DNA from: DATIKM01 sp035477595
Lineage (GTDB): Bacteria; Armatimonadota; Chthonomonadetes; Chthonomonadales; CAJBBX01
Reading direction: 5' to 3'
DNA: 64,000 nt
Assembly (NCBI GenBank): GCA_035477595.1
Contig: DATIKM010000173.1
Location: 1-64,000 of the forward strand
Both the position numbers and the translations under genes were made by a program. Shown here in pieces: positions 43,333-52,011 of this stretch (positions are counted from its first letter, which is position 1; each line of letters starts with the position of its first letter). A model generated the notes under the pieces. It had not been told where the DNA came from and did no database searches. It saw only the letters and a list, made by a program, of their open reading frames with translations.

Positions 43333-46300
43333 ATGCGCCTGAAGAAGCTCCACCTGACCGGCTTCAAGTCGTTCGCCGACAAGACCGAGATCGAGTTCTC
43401 GGAGGGGCTGACGGCCGTGGTCGGCCCGAACGGCTGCGGCAAATCCAACATAGGCGATGCACTGCTCTGGGTTCTCGGCGAGCAGAACCCGCGCCTGCTT
43501 CGCGGCGCAGACGCGCGCGACGTGATCTTCTCCGGGGCCGAGAAGCGCAAGCCACTCGGCATGGCCGAGGTCCGCCTCACCGTCGACAACGCGGATGGCA
43601 CGCTCCCCATCGACTTCGCCGAGGTGGCCGTCTCGCGGCGCGTGTACCGCTCCGGCGAGAGCCAGTACCTCCTCAACAACACGCCCTGCCGGCTCAAAGA
43701 CATCGTGGACCTCTTCCTCGACACTGGCATGGGCAAGGGCGCCTACGCGTTCGTAAGCCAGACGGAGGTGGACGCCGTCCTCTCCGCGCGGCCGGAGGAC
43801 CGCCGCGAGCTGTTCGAGGAGGCGGCAGGGATCAAGAAGTACCGCGTGCGGAAGCGCGAGGCAGTACGCAAGCTGGAGCACGCGGAGGCCAACCTGACCC
43901 GCGTCCGCGACATCGTCGCCGAGCTGGAGCGCCAGCGCGAGCCGCTGCGGGAACAGGCGGAGAACGCCAGGCGCTACCTGGCCCTTGCCGAGCGACTAGC
44001 GCAGATAGAGGTGGATCTGCTCGTCTCCGAGGTTCGCACGGCGGACTACGAGCTATACGCCGCGCGCCGCGACCTGGAGATGGACCAGCAGGCCATCGGT
44101 GGCCTGGACCGTGAGCTTGCCGACCTGGAGCGCCAGGGACAGGCGGCCTCAGACAGACTGGCCGCCGCCGAGCAGGAGCTGGAGACTGCGCGCCTCAGCC
44201 ACCAGGGAGCACTCACCGCGGTCGAGCGTGCGGAGAGCCGGCTCGCCCTCCTCCGCGAGCGCTCGACCGCGCATGAGCGCACGGCCGATGGGCTCGACGC
44301 CGAGCTGCGCGCACTCAACGAGCGGGCTGCGTCCCTCGTCCACGACCTGCAGGGCATCGAGCGAGAGATGGACCGGATGACGGCGACCGAGGCGACCGGA
44401 GCCGATGAGCTCAAAGCGGCGCGCGCGGAGCTTCGTGACGTTGAGCGGCGGCTGGCTGAGGCCCAGAGGGCAGACCAGGACCGCCAGGGAGCGCTGCGCC
44501 GCCTGGCCGCTGACCGCGCCGCCCGCGAGGCCAGTCTCACCGCGAAGCGGGACGCTCTCGAGACCACCGCCGCCAGGCTCCACGCATCGAGGGCGGAGGC
44601 TGCGGCGATTGAGGCGGACGCCGGGCGTGCGTGCAGGCGACTCCAGGAGCTGGTAGCAGGCCATGAGGCCCTGGCGGAGGCGACCGCGGAGGCGGGGCGT
44701 CGGCATGCGGCGGCAGATGCCGCGCGCGAGTCGCTCGCAGGCCGCGTCGAGCCGGCCCGCGCCGAGCTGCGAGCCGCGGAAGGCGCCTTCGCCGAATGCG
44801 AGACGCGCCTGACGGCGCTGTCCGACATGCAGCGCTCCGGCGACGGCTACTACCAGGGCGTGCGCGCCGTCCTCTCGGCGGCGCGCCTCGGCAAGCTGAA
44901 GGGCGAGTACACGCCCGTGGTCGAGCTTCTGCGCGTGCCCTCAAGGCTGCGCGTGGCGATCGAGGTGGCGCTCGGGTCCAGCGCCCAGGACGTCCTCTGC
45001 AACACGGAGGACGATGCGCGCCAGGCGATTGCGTGGCTGAAGCAGCAGCGCGCCGGCCGTGCCACGTTCCTCGCCCTGCCACTGCTCCGGCCGCCGGCGA
45101 CGCTCACGCCCTCGGGCCGAACGGGTGACGATGGCATCGTCGGAGTCGCCTCGGAGCTCGTCGGCGCGGACCCGTGCCATGCGCCCGCGATCCGTCTCCT
45201 GCTGGGGCGCTGCCTGGTTGCGGAGAACCTTGAGGCGGCAGTCGCGGCGTCGCGCACCCAGCGGGGCTGGAGCCGCATCGTGACCATTGAAGGGGAGGTC
45301 CTGACCCCGGGCGGCGCTCTGACGGGCGGCTCCCTACACGGTCGCGGCGCACACCTGGTCGGCCGGAAGGGCGAGATAGACGACCTCACCCGCGACATGC
45401 CGGCGCGGAGGGATGCCGCCGTCGCCGCCCGAGGTCGTCTGGACGAGCTGACCGCGGAGTTGGAGCGCACGGCGCGCGATGCTGCCGATGCCGCCGCCGA
45501 GTTGGGCCGCCTCCGCGTCGAAGCGGCGTCCGCCAGTCGGGATCGCGAGGCGGCAGAGCGGGAGGCGGACCGGCTGCGCGCCGCTGCGAAGGCGGCCCTG
45601 GCGTGGATGGCAGACCTCGAACGGGAGGAGGCCGCCTCACGGGAGGCCCTGCAGCAGCTCGAGAGGGAGGTCGCCGCGACCGCGCAGAAGGACGCAAGCT
45701 TCGATGAGGCCTACGAGCAGGCGCGGCGCCTGCACGGTGAACTCATATGCCGGCGCGATGCGGCCGCGGGGCGGCTGACGGAGCTCGAGGTCAAGGCCGG
45801 CAAGCAGGGCGAGCGGCTTCGAGCGCTCCGCCATGCCGCCGCGGGCGCCCGGTCGTCACTCGAGCACAGTCGCGCGGCAATCGCCGACAAGCAGTCGCGG
45901 CGCGAGCAAACCGCTGCTGAATGGCGCGAGACCCGCGAGGAGTTGGCACGAACCGACGAGCGGCTGGGCGAGGCGCGGCTCAACCTGCAGCGGTGCGACG
46001 GCCTGTTCCAGGCTTGGCGGGACCGCCGGCAGGCCGCACTTCAGGAGAGCTTCGAGAAGGCGTCAGCGACCAAGCAGAAGACGGAGGAGCGCGCGGCTCG
46101 CTTCCACGGAGTGCACGACGCCGAGCTGCGCATCGCCCGCCTGGAGGTGAAGCTGGCTCAGGCCTCCGAGCGGCTGCAGCAGGAGTACGCCATTTCGCAG
46201 GAGGAGGCGCTTGCTCGCGAGGACCCCGCGGAGGTCGATCGGTCCACCGCACAGGAGATCGCCCGGCTGCGCAGGGAGCTGCGGCAGATGGGCCAGGTCA

Positions 46301-46950
46301 ACACGGGGGCGGCGGAGGAGTTCGACCGCGTCACGGAGCGGCTCACCTTCCTGAGCACTCAGCGCGACGACATCGAGGCCTCGCGCAGGTCGTTGCTCGG
46401 AACGATCTCGGAGATCGACGAAAGCACGCGCGGCGTCTTCCTGGAGACATTCGAGGCGGTCAGCGCGCAGTTTCAGGGCATCTTCCACCGCCTCTTCGGC
46501 GGGGGACTGACGCGACTGCGCCTCACGGACCCCAGCGACCTCCTCGAGACGGGCATCGAGATCATCGCTCAGCCGCCCGGCAAGAAGCCCCAGCTCCTCT
46601 CTCTCCTGTCGGGAGGGGAACGTGCGTTGACGGCCGTCGCGTTGCTGTTCGCGTTCATAGCCGTGCGCCCGAGCCCCTTCGTACTCCTTGATGAGGTGGA
46701 CGCCCCGCTTGATGGCCCCAACGTGGAGAAGTTCGTGTCACTCGTGCGTGACTTCAGCGAGCGCACGCAGTTCCTGCTGATCACGCACAACCCCACCACG
46801 ATCGAGGCGGCGCCTAGGTGGTACGGCGTGACGATGCGCGACGCGGGCGTCTCCACCGTGATCGCGTACCGCGTCCCTCCGCAGGCGACTGCGGGCAACG
46901 GCGCCGGTGCGGCCGCAGTCGTTGAAGAGCAGGCGCCCGCCACGAGCTGA
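43333..46950 (+). CDS. smc: Chromosome segregation protein SMC
   Basis: The product is 1205 aa, full SMC length. The N-terminal head has LTGFKSFADKTEIEF and Walker A GPNGCGKSNIGDALLWVLGE. Two long coiled coils flank a hinge near residues 510-660 (GDGYYQGVRAVLSAARLGKL onward). The C-terminal head has the signature LSGGERALTAVALLFAF, Walker B PFVLLDEVDAPLDGPNV and a D-loop. With ScpA/ScpB it organises and segregates chromosomes. The ATG at 43333 opens directly on the conserved MRLKKLHLTGF. No ScpAB gene is nearby. Confidence 0.97.
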   Translation: MRLKKLHLTGFKSFADKTEIEFSEGLTAVVGPNGCGKSNIGDALLWVLGEQNPRLLRGADARDVIFSGAEKRKPLGMAEVRLTVDNADGTLPIDFAEVAVSRRVYRSGESQYLLNNTPCRLKDIVDLFLDTGMGKGAYAFVSQTEVDAVLSARPEDRRELFEEAAGIKKYRVRKREAVRKLEHAEANLTRVRDIVAELERQREPLREQAENARRYLALAERLAQIEVDLLVSEVRTADYELYAARRDLEMDQQAIGGLDRELADLERQGQAASDRLAAAEQELETARLSHQGALTAVERAESRLALLRERSTAHERTADGLDAELRALNERAASLVHDLQGIEREMDRMTATEATGADELKAARAELRDVERRLAEAQRADQDRQGALRRLAADRAAREASLTAKRDALETTAARLHASRAEAAAIEADAGRACRRLQELVAGHEALAEATAEAGRRHAAADAARESLAGRVEPARAELRAAEGAFAECETRLTALSDMQRSGDGYYQGVRAVLSAARLGKLKGEYTPVVELLRVPSRLRVAIEVALGSSAQDVLCNTEDDARQAIAWLKQQRAGRATFLALPLLRPPATLTPSGRTGDDGIVGVASELVGADPCHAPAIRLLLGRCLVAENLEAAVAASRTQRGWSRIVTIEGEVLTPGGALTGGSLHGRGAHLVGRKGEIDDLTRDMPARRDAAVAARGRLDELTAELERTARDAADAAAELGRLRVEAASASRDREAAEREADRLRAAAKAALAWMADLEREEAASREALQQLEREVAATAQKDASFDEAYEQARRLHGELICRRDAAAGRLTELEVKAGKQGERLRALRHAAAGARSSLEHSRAAIADKQSRREQTAAEWRETREELARTDERLGEARLNLQRCDGLFQAWRDRRQAALQESFEKASATKQKTEERAARFHGVHDAELRIARLEVKLAQASERLQQEYAISQEEALAREDPAEVDRSTAQEIARLRRELRQMGQVNTGAAEEFDRVTERLTFLSTQRDDIEASRRSLLGTISEIDESTRGVFLETFEAVSAQFQGIFHRLFGGGLTRLRLTDPSDLLETGIEIIAQPPGKKPQLLSLLSGGERALTAVALLFAFIAVRPSPFVLLDEVDAPLDGPNVEKFVSLVRDFSERTQFLLITHNPTTIEAAPRWYGVTMRDAGVSTVIAYRVPPQATAGNGAGAAAVVEEQAPATS

Positions 46951-46984
46951 CTCAGCGTAGGGCATCCAGAAGGCCCCGACGCGG

Positions 46985-47026
46985 CGACGCCACCACCGGC
47001 CTGCGGGGCCTGTCGTGGTGGCGTCG
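46985..47026. terminator. Hairpin between smc and ferritin genes
   Basis: A 12-bp stem (cgacgccaccac, 46985-46996, with gtggtggcgtcg, 47015-47026) encloses an 18-nt loop that itself can form ggcc/ggcc pairs. It lies between convergent genes and should terminate both. A short tactttgg follows on the plus strand. Confidence 0.75.
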
Positions 47027-47053
47027 GGGTACTTTGGCGCGGCCGGACGACGA

Positions 47054-47548
47054 TCAGCCCTCGCTGCGCTTCCCGAGGTGCTTGTCCAGAACGAGTAGCG
47101 CGGCCTCGCGAGCGTCGACCATCTTCAGTAGGGCGATGATGTGCTCGGCGTTCTTCTCCTCCTCGACCTGCTCGGTGACGAACCACTGTAGCTCGATCTG
47201 CGTCGCGTAGTCCTTCTCCTCGGCGGCCTTGGCATACAGCTCGTCGATCAGCTTCGTCACCTTCTGCTCATGCGCCAGCACCTTCTCGAACACCTCGAGC
47301 GGCGTGCCGAACTCGGAGGGAGGCGCCTCGATGGCATCGAGGACGACCGTGCCGCCCCGGTCCAGGATGTGCTTGTACAGCCGCATCCCGTGCTCCCACT
47401 CCTCCTGGGACTGTAGTTGGAGCCACTTCGCGAAGCCCTCGAAGCTCTTGGTCTCGCAGTACGCCGACATGGCCAGGTACAGGTAGGAGGCGTGAAACTC
47501 CCTGGTGATCTGTGCGTTCAGGGCGCCCTGCATCTCCTTGCTCAGCAT
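47054..47548 (-). CDS. ftnA: Bacterial ferritin
   Basis: The 164-aa four-helix product has the full ferroxidase centre of non-haem FtnA: E17, E50, H53, E94 and Q127, within REFHASYLYLAMSAYCE, EEWEHGMRLYKHI and QWFVTEQVEEEKNAE. There is no haem-binding Met in the bacterioferritin position. It stores iron as ferric mineral in a 24-mer and protects against peroxide chemistry. GAGGAGA upstream of the ATG at 47548 fixes the start. It stands alone; no Fur box was recognised. Confidence 0.95.
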   Translation of the reverse strand: MLSKEMQGALNAQITREFHASYLYLAMSAYCETKSFEGFAKWLQLQSQEEWEHGMRLYKHILDRGGTVVLDAIEAPPSEFGTPLEVFEKVLAHEQKVTKLIDELYAKAAEEKDYATQIELQWFVTEQVEEEKNAEHIIALLKMVDAREAALLVLDKHLGKRSEG

Positions 47549-47796
47549 CGGTTCGTCTCCTCTCGCAGAATATGGGAATCCTCGCACGGGTTGCATCCTG
47601 AGTTCTGGGCGTCCCGCGCACACTCAGGGGCTGATCGCCGAACGCCACCAGTACGTACGTGATTCCGGGCGCCGCGCACTCCGCGGCCGGCATGCATACC
47701 CCCATGGCGCGCGCCGCAGCGACTATGGGTTCGCCGCGCGGCGCGGTCCCTGGCGCCCGCAGTCCCTGTCGGCCGCCGTTACCCAGGTGCCAGCGC
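47549..47796. other. Intergenic region before ferritin
   Basis: About 250 bases with no supported gene. A weak minus-strand -10 (TATTCT) lies about 20 bases before the ferritin ribosome site. The rest is GC-rich without clear structure. Confidence 0.4.
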
Positions 47797-48417
47797 TCAA
47801 CGCCGGCCACGCTCGAGCAGCGCCTGCACCTCCTTCGGCGCATCGGAGTCCAGTGCGGTATCCGGTTGGACGTAGGCAGTGCGCCCCTGCGCGTCCACCA
47901 TGAAGACGCGCGGACGCCAGAGCGCATTCCAGCGCGCGGCCTCCGCGCCCTTTGCGTCGATGACCATGCGCACCTTCGGCGCTCCCCTGGCGCAGTCGAG
48001 CCGCACCTGCTCCGAAAGCGGGCGCTCGAGCACCGCGAGGACGACCAGCCCGGGGTCTTGTTCCTGCAGCCTGGACCAGGCTGCAATCGACTGTGCGAAC
48101 CCTCACCCCTCGTCGCCGCGCGCGAAAATGATGACGACGCGGCGACCCCGGAACGCCTCGAGCTGCAGTTGGCGCTTCCCTTCGCGAACCTTCAGGGGCC
48201 TCGCCGACTCACCCACGCGCGGGTCGCGCTCCGGGCTGTACTGCTGGCGGCGGTCGGCCGCAACGAGCTCGCGGATGCGGATCGGAGACGACTCTTCCGG
48301 GACGATCGGCTCCCTCACGGCTAGCTGCACCGCGAGGACCGCCAACTGCACCACCAGGATGCCGGCCAGTACCCACATGCGCCAGCGCCGGGCCGGCGTC
48401 ATCGCGGGGCTGCTCAC
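47797..48417 (-). CDS. Membrane-anchored thioredoxin-fold protein with in-frame UGA: candidate selenoprotein
   Basis: Read through the TGA at 48105-48103, this is a 206-aa protein. An N-terminal membrane helix (WVLAGILVVQLAVLAVQLAV) is followed by a redoxin domain: RVGESARPLKVREG, then RRVVIIFARGDEG-(UGA)-GFAQSIAAW, then LVVLAVLERP, and later RPRVFMVDAQGRTAYVQP, the closing strands of the thioredoxin fold. The UGA falls just after the first core strand, where the catalytic Cys belongs, and the same frame continues for over 100 codons. A SECIS-like hairpin follows. The GTG at 48417 has GAGGGGG upstream; a GTG at 48453 overlapping the preceding gene is an alternative. If UGA is a plain stop, this is a pseudogene. 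Confidence 0.6.
48065..48085 (-). promoter_or_regulatory. SECIS-like hairpin 26 nt after the in-frame UGA
   Basis: Arms tgcagcctgg and ccaggctgca (10 bp) flank one central base, so the RNA forms a stem of 8-9 bp with a 3-5 nt apical loop whose first base is G. The distance from UGA to loop is 26 nt. Known bacterial SECIS elements need a stem-loop 16-37 nt after the UGA with a G in the first two loop positions; this one fits. It also encodes protein (AAWSRLQ), so the perfect pairing is notable. Confidence 0.5.
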
Positions 48418-48449
48418 TGGAGCCCCCTCGTTCGGCGTGCCGGAACCGC

Positions 48450-49337
48450 TCACTTCGCCAGACCCTCCGAGCGCTGGGTTACCAACCGTTCTATCGCCCA
48501 TTCCGGCTGCCAGCCCAGCAGTCGGTGCGCCTTCCGGATGTCGAACAGAGAGGCGCGAGGGCGGGTGCGGTAATACTCGAGGTCGGCCGCGATGCCCGGA
48601 CCCCAGTTCCGCTCCGCCATCTCGAGCGTCGGCAGCGTGCCGTGGTGCTCCAGCGCCGTGAGGTAGAACATCTCGCTCTGGCCAGGCTCCATCGCGAACG
48701 TGAGCGACCGATCGATGGCCGAGGCCACGTCCTCGACGTCGATCCATGCGTAGCTCGTGCCGAGCCCCTCGCGCACGGGGTTGTCGCGCAGGCCCCGCAG
48801 GAACCTCGCGTAGTTCGCCCCAAAGGTCACAAAGGTGTAGCGCAAGCAGACCGTGCTCATGCCGAACTCGTGGCTGAAGCCCCGGCACAACGCTTCGCCG
48901 AGCGCCTTGGAGTAGCTGTAGACCTCCCCCGGACAGGAGCGATGGCCCTCGCCGATCGGCAGGTAGTCGGGGCGCCGCCACGTCCGGTGGATACCCCACC
49001 CGCTGGCTGACTCGCTCGACCCGAAGACAACGCGCGCGATGCCGCGCTCCGCAGCGTACCGGAGCACGTTGTAGGTGGAGAGTAGGTTGACCGAGAGCAC
49101 ACGCTCCCACGGATCGTCGTTCGGGTGCGGTATCGCTGCCAGGTGCACGATCGCGTCGAACGAGCCCTCGATCCGGTCGAGCCCGGCGCCGGATGTCAGG
49201 TCACAGACCGCCGACACGCAAGCGCACTCGCCGCCATACGGCTCTCGGTCCACGACGAGCACCTCGTGCTCCGGCGCCAAGCGCGCAACGACACGCCGGC
49301 CGATGTTGCCACTGCCACCGGTCACCATCACGCGCAT
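48450..49337 (-). CDS. NAD-dependent epimerase/dehydratase (extended SDR)
   Basis: The 295-aa product begins MRVMVTGGSGNIGRRVVARL, the NAD-binding TGxxGxxG motif. FGSSESASGWG supplies the catalytic Ser region and YSYSKALGEAL the YxxxK pair. The C-terminal half is substrate-binding (SLFDIRKAHRLLGWQPEW). It belongs with nucleotide-sugar epimerases and uronate dehydrogenases; the exact substrate is unknown. It precedes the UGA-containing redox gene on the same strand, 32 bases from its preferred start or 4 bases overlapping with the alternative. Confidence 0.85.
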   Translation of the reverse strand: MRVMVTGGSGNIGRRVVARLAPEHEVLVVDREPYGGECACVSAVCDLTSGAGLDRIEGSFDAIVHLAAIPHPNDDPWERVLSVNLLSTYNVLRYAAERGIARVVFGSSESASGWGIHRTWRRPDYLPIGEGHRSCPGEVYSYSKALGEALCRGFSHEFGMSTVCLRYTFVTFGANYARFLRGLRDNPVREGLGTSYAWIDVEDVASAIDRSLTFAMEPGQSEMFYLTALEHHGTLPTLEMAERNWGPGIAADLEYYRTRPRASLFDIRKAHRLLGWQPEWAIERLVTQRSEGLAK

Positions 49338-49598
49338 CAGCGTCTCCTCGAGCGGAGCCCCTACCGGTCGGCTGCGAGCCTGCCAGTCGGACCTCGCAGT
49401 TGCCAGCTTCGCCGCGGTGCCGGCGGTTCCTGCCGGCGCGCAACCCTACGCTGCACCTTTCCCGCAGGCTCGCACGGCCAGCGGGCGCACTGCCTGCCTG
49501 TATACGTCTCTACGGTCGCCGCGCGACCTGATCCTCCCCTGCTCCGCCGCGATCCTTCCGCCCCCTCAACGAGCGGGATCGCGGAGCGGTCGGTGGCA
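49338..49598. other. Intergenic region between MFS and SDR genes
   Basis: About 260 bases that must hold the SDR promoter. On the minus strand TATACA near 49500 is a possible -10 without a good -35. No gene or hairpin is supported. Confidence 0.35.
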
Positions 49599-50927
49599 TC
49601 AGTGGAAGGTGTCCGGGCCCTCGGACCTCCGCCGGCCCGGCATCATGTCCACGAGCAGCTCGCGGAGGCTCGTCGCCCGTTTCTCGGGTACGCGCCGGAG
49701 CAACCACAGCGCCGGTATCCATCCCGCCGCCGTAATCGCAAAGAGCATGCGGAACTGGTCGACGTGCACCCCGTGGAAGTCAAACGCGTGGCGGGAGAGC
49801 ACAGGCGCGAGCAGACCGCCGATCACCGGGCCCACGAAGCCTACGAGGCCCACGGTGGCGGCGTAGAAGCCGAGCAGCACCACCTTCTCGTTGCCGCGCG
49901 GCAGGATCTCGTAGAACAGGTTGTTCACCGCCAGGTTGAGCCCCGAGCCGAGGATCCCATTCGCGACCGCGATGACGTACAGGACTTCATAGCGCGCGGG
50001 CCATGTGAGCAGGTACGCCGCGATCACCGGGAAGCTCAACGCAAACCCTAACTGCAGCACAGAGCGGTTGGAGTTGCGGTCCAGCACGGCGCCCCACGGC
50101 TTGAAGGTCACGAGGGCGACCAGCGTGGTGATGGCCGTGAGCAGCCCGATCTCGCGGAGCGGCACGTGCAGCGTGCGCATCATGAAGACCTGCGCGAACG
50201 GAACCGAGACGCCGTTGGCCAGCTGCCACACGATGAAGAAGGCAGCGAACCGGATGAACGCCGGGTGCCGGAAGGGCTCGCGCAGCGCATGACGCCAGCA
50301 GGCAGTCGCCTGCTCGCCGGAGGTCCTGGTAATGTCCGGAACCCGGGCGAGTACTGCTCTGCCGGCCACGGTGGCCGCGAAGCCCAGCGCGAACAGAACG
50401 GCGAACCCAGGGTAGCCGGGCGCGAGGTCGAGGAGCCATCCGATGGCGAACGCCGCGACCAGAGCGACGCCGGAGGCCACGATGTTGCGGTTTGCCAGGT
50501 AGGCCGCAGTGCCGTCGCGGGGCAGTAGGTTCGCGAACCAGGCGTTGAACAGCGGCAGCCCCGACGCGCCCAGCGCGGCCGCTACGGCGACGAGGCACAT
50601 CACCACCGGCACGCGGAGCCCCTCCGGCGCCAGCAGGGGCACGAGCACGATTGAGGCCAGCATGCCGCCCGATGCGATGCCTGTCACCACGACGAACCGG
50701 CGCCCGTGGCGGATACGCGCCGTCAGGCCGGCTGCGGGGAGTTGCACGAGCTGGGCAAGCGAGAGCAGGGCGGCAAGGAGGCCGATCTGTGGCTCAGAGG
50801 CGCCGAGCCACACCACGAAGGCCACGTAGCCGATGCCCAGCAGCGACTGCAGCTGCAACGTGCCGAGGCCGCACTCCCAATGAAGTCGCCGTAGTGCCGT
50901 CAGGCGTTCGCCGGGGCCTATATCCAC
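49599..50927 (-). CDS. Major facilitator superfamily transporter
   Basis: The 442-aa product has twelve hydrophobic segments. TARIRHGRRFVVVTG between helices 2 and 3 matches the loop 2-3 signature in position, and DRNSNRSVLQLGFAL is its counterpart in the second half. No family-specific motif reveals the substrate. The GTG start at 50927 has GAGGAGG 13 nt upstream, and conserved sequence begins soon after; a longer in-frame reading to 51131 overlaps msrB and is unlikely. Confidence 0.85.
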   Translation of the reverse strand: MDIGPGERLTALRRLHWECGLGTLQLQSLLGIGYVAFVVWLGASEPQIGLLAALLSLAQLVQLPAAGLTARIRHGRRFVVVTGIASGGMLASIVLVPLLAPEGLRVPVVMCLVAVAAALGASGLPLFNAWFANLLPRDGTAAYLANRNIVASGVALVAAFAIGWLLDLAPGYPGFAVLFALGFAATVAGRAVLARVPDITRTSGEQATACWRHALREPFRHPAFIRFAAFFIVWQLANGVSVPFAQVFMMRTLHVPLREIGLLTAITTLVALVTFKPWGAVLDRNSNRSVLQLGFALSFPVIAAYLLTWPARYEVLYVIAVANGILGSGLNLAVNNLFYEILPRGNEKVVLLGFYAATVGLVGFVGPVIGGLLAPVLSRHAFDFHGVHVDQFRMLFAITAAGWIPALWLLRRVPEKRATSLRELLVDMMPGRRRSEGPDTFH

Positions 50928-51018
50928 GGGGGGGTAGCATCCTCCTCGGGCCCCATATGGTCGACAGGCCTGCGCCTTTCCTGCCTGCCCGTCGACCTGG
51001 CGTCCGGCGCCTGTCGCG

Positions 51019-51555
51019 CTATCTAGGGGCGTCGGTCCGCCGGCGGAACCCGAGACTCGCGGAGTTGATGCAGTAGCGCTGGCCCGTGGGCTGTGGTCCG
51101 TCGTCGAACACGTGCCCGAGGTGTCCGCCACAGCGCGCGCACGTCACTTCGATGCGGTGCATCCCGTGACTGAAGTCGTCGGCGTAGGCGATGCGGCTCC
51201 TGTCCACCGACTGCCAGAAGCTCGGCCACCCGCACCCCGAGTCGAACTTGGTGTCGGAGCGGAATAACTCGGCTCCGCATCCAGCGCACTCGTAGATGCC
51301 CTCTTCCTTGTGGCTCCAGTACTGACCAGTGAACGCCCTCTCGGTGCCCTTTCGCCGCAGAACCTCATACTGCTCCGGAGTCAGCAGGCGCTTCCATTCC
51401 TCTTCGGTGCGCACGACTCGCTGCGCCGAACCCTGCCGAACCATGGCCAACCCCTCCTGACGCGACGCCAGCTCCGCCCGCGCCGACCGCACCAACTGAT
51501 CGCCATACCCCGAGGCGCCGAACGCCCACACTGCCGCCAGAACGCGCAGATCCAT
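51019..51555 (-). CDS. msrB: Exported methionine-R-sulfoxide reductase B
   Basis: The product is 178 aa. A short hydrophobic leader (LRVLAAVWAFGASGYG) suggests export or membrane attachment. The MsrB domain starts WKRLLTPEQYEVLRRKGTE, has zinc ligands in YECAGCGAELF and CARCGGHLGHV, and the catalytic Cys in QRYCINSASLGF. It reduces the R-epimer of oxidised Met in proteins. Cys, not selenocysteine, is used. The ATG at 51555 opens on the leader. A periplasmic location would fit a repair role in the envelope. Confidence 0.92.
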   Translation of the reverse strand: MDLRVLAAVWAFGASGYGDQLVRSARAELASRQEGLAMVRQGSAQRVVRTEEEWKRLLTPEQYEVLRRKGTERAFTGQYWSHKEEGIYECAGCGAELFRSDTKFDSGCGWPSFWQSVDRSRIAYADDFSHGMHRIEVTCARCGGHLGHVFDDGPQPTGQRYCINSASLGFRRRTDAPR

Positions 51556-51717
51556 GCCTGGCCTCCTCGCGCCACCGCCCGGCGAGGGCGCTGGCACACA
51601 CTGCCTACCGGTGCGCTTGGCCCACGCGTTCCGGCTGACGCGTACGCACTGCGCAGGACAGAGCGCCACGCGCCAACCGAATGCGGACATCGCCCTCGAG
51701 CAACAAGGAGACACACC

Positions 51718-51966
51718 ATGTTCAGGCCCGCCCCGAGGCCAGACCTGCTGTTCGCGTTCGCCGACCAGATGCGCGGCATGGACCTGGGCTGCGCGACCCG
51801 GGCGCGACCGCGGCCAAGCTCCTCTGGAGGTGGCAAGGGCACGTGCCCGCTGGCGAGGTTGCCAGACCGGTCATCAGCACCGTGGACTACCTGCCGACCC
51901 TTCGCGCCCTGCTGGGGACCGACGACGGCACGCCCGCGGATGAGCGGAGCCGCTCGAACACTCTAG
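51718..51966 (+). pseudogene. Sulfatase remnant (internal deletion with frameshift)
   Basis: An ATG with a good AAGGAG ribosome site opens MFRPAPRPDLLFAFADQMRG then MDLGC, the exact N-terminal pattern of sulfatases, whose Asp-Gln binds the metal. After about 26 codons the homology stops. In a different frame, from about 51790 to 51950, the reading VARPVISTVDYLPTLRALLG followed by TDDGTPADERSR matches the region near the C-terminus of sulfatases. The roughly 300 residues between, including the formylglycine site, are missing. This is a decayed gene produced by an internal out-of-frame deletion. Confidence 0.7.
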
Positions 51967-52011
51967 ATGGCGGCGCCCACCCGATCGAGGAGCCAGAGGC
52001 CGCCCCCCAAG

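Noticed and set aside
42973..43881. Minus-strand frames opposite the Ycf46/SMC junction
   Set aside because: They mirror strong coding on the plus strand and lack start signals.
51019..51555. MsrB as a second selenoprotein
   Set aside because: The catalytic position is a normal Cys codon in QRYCINSASLGF and no in-frame UGA is present.
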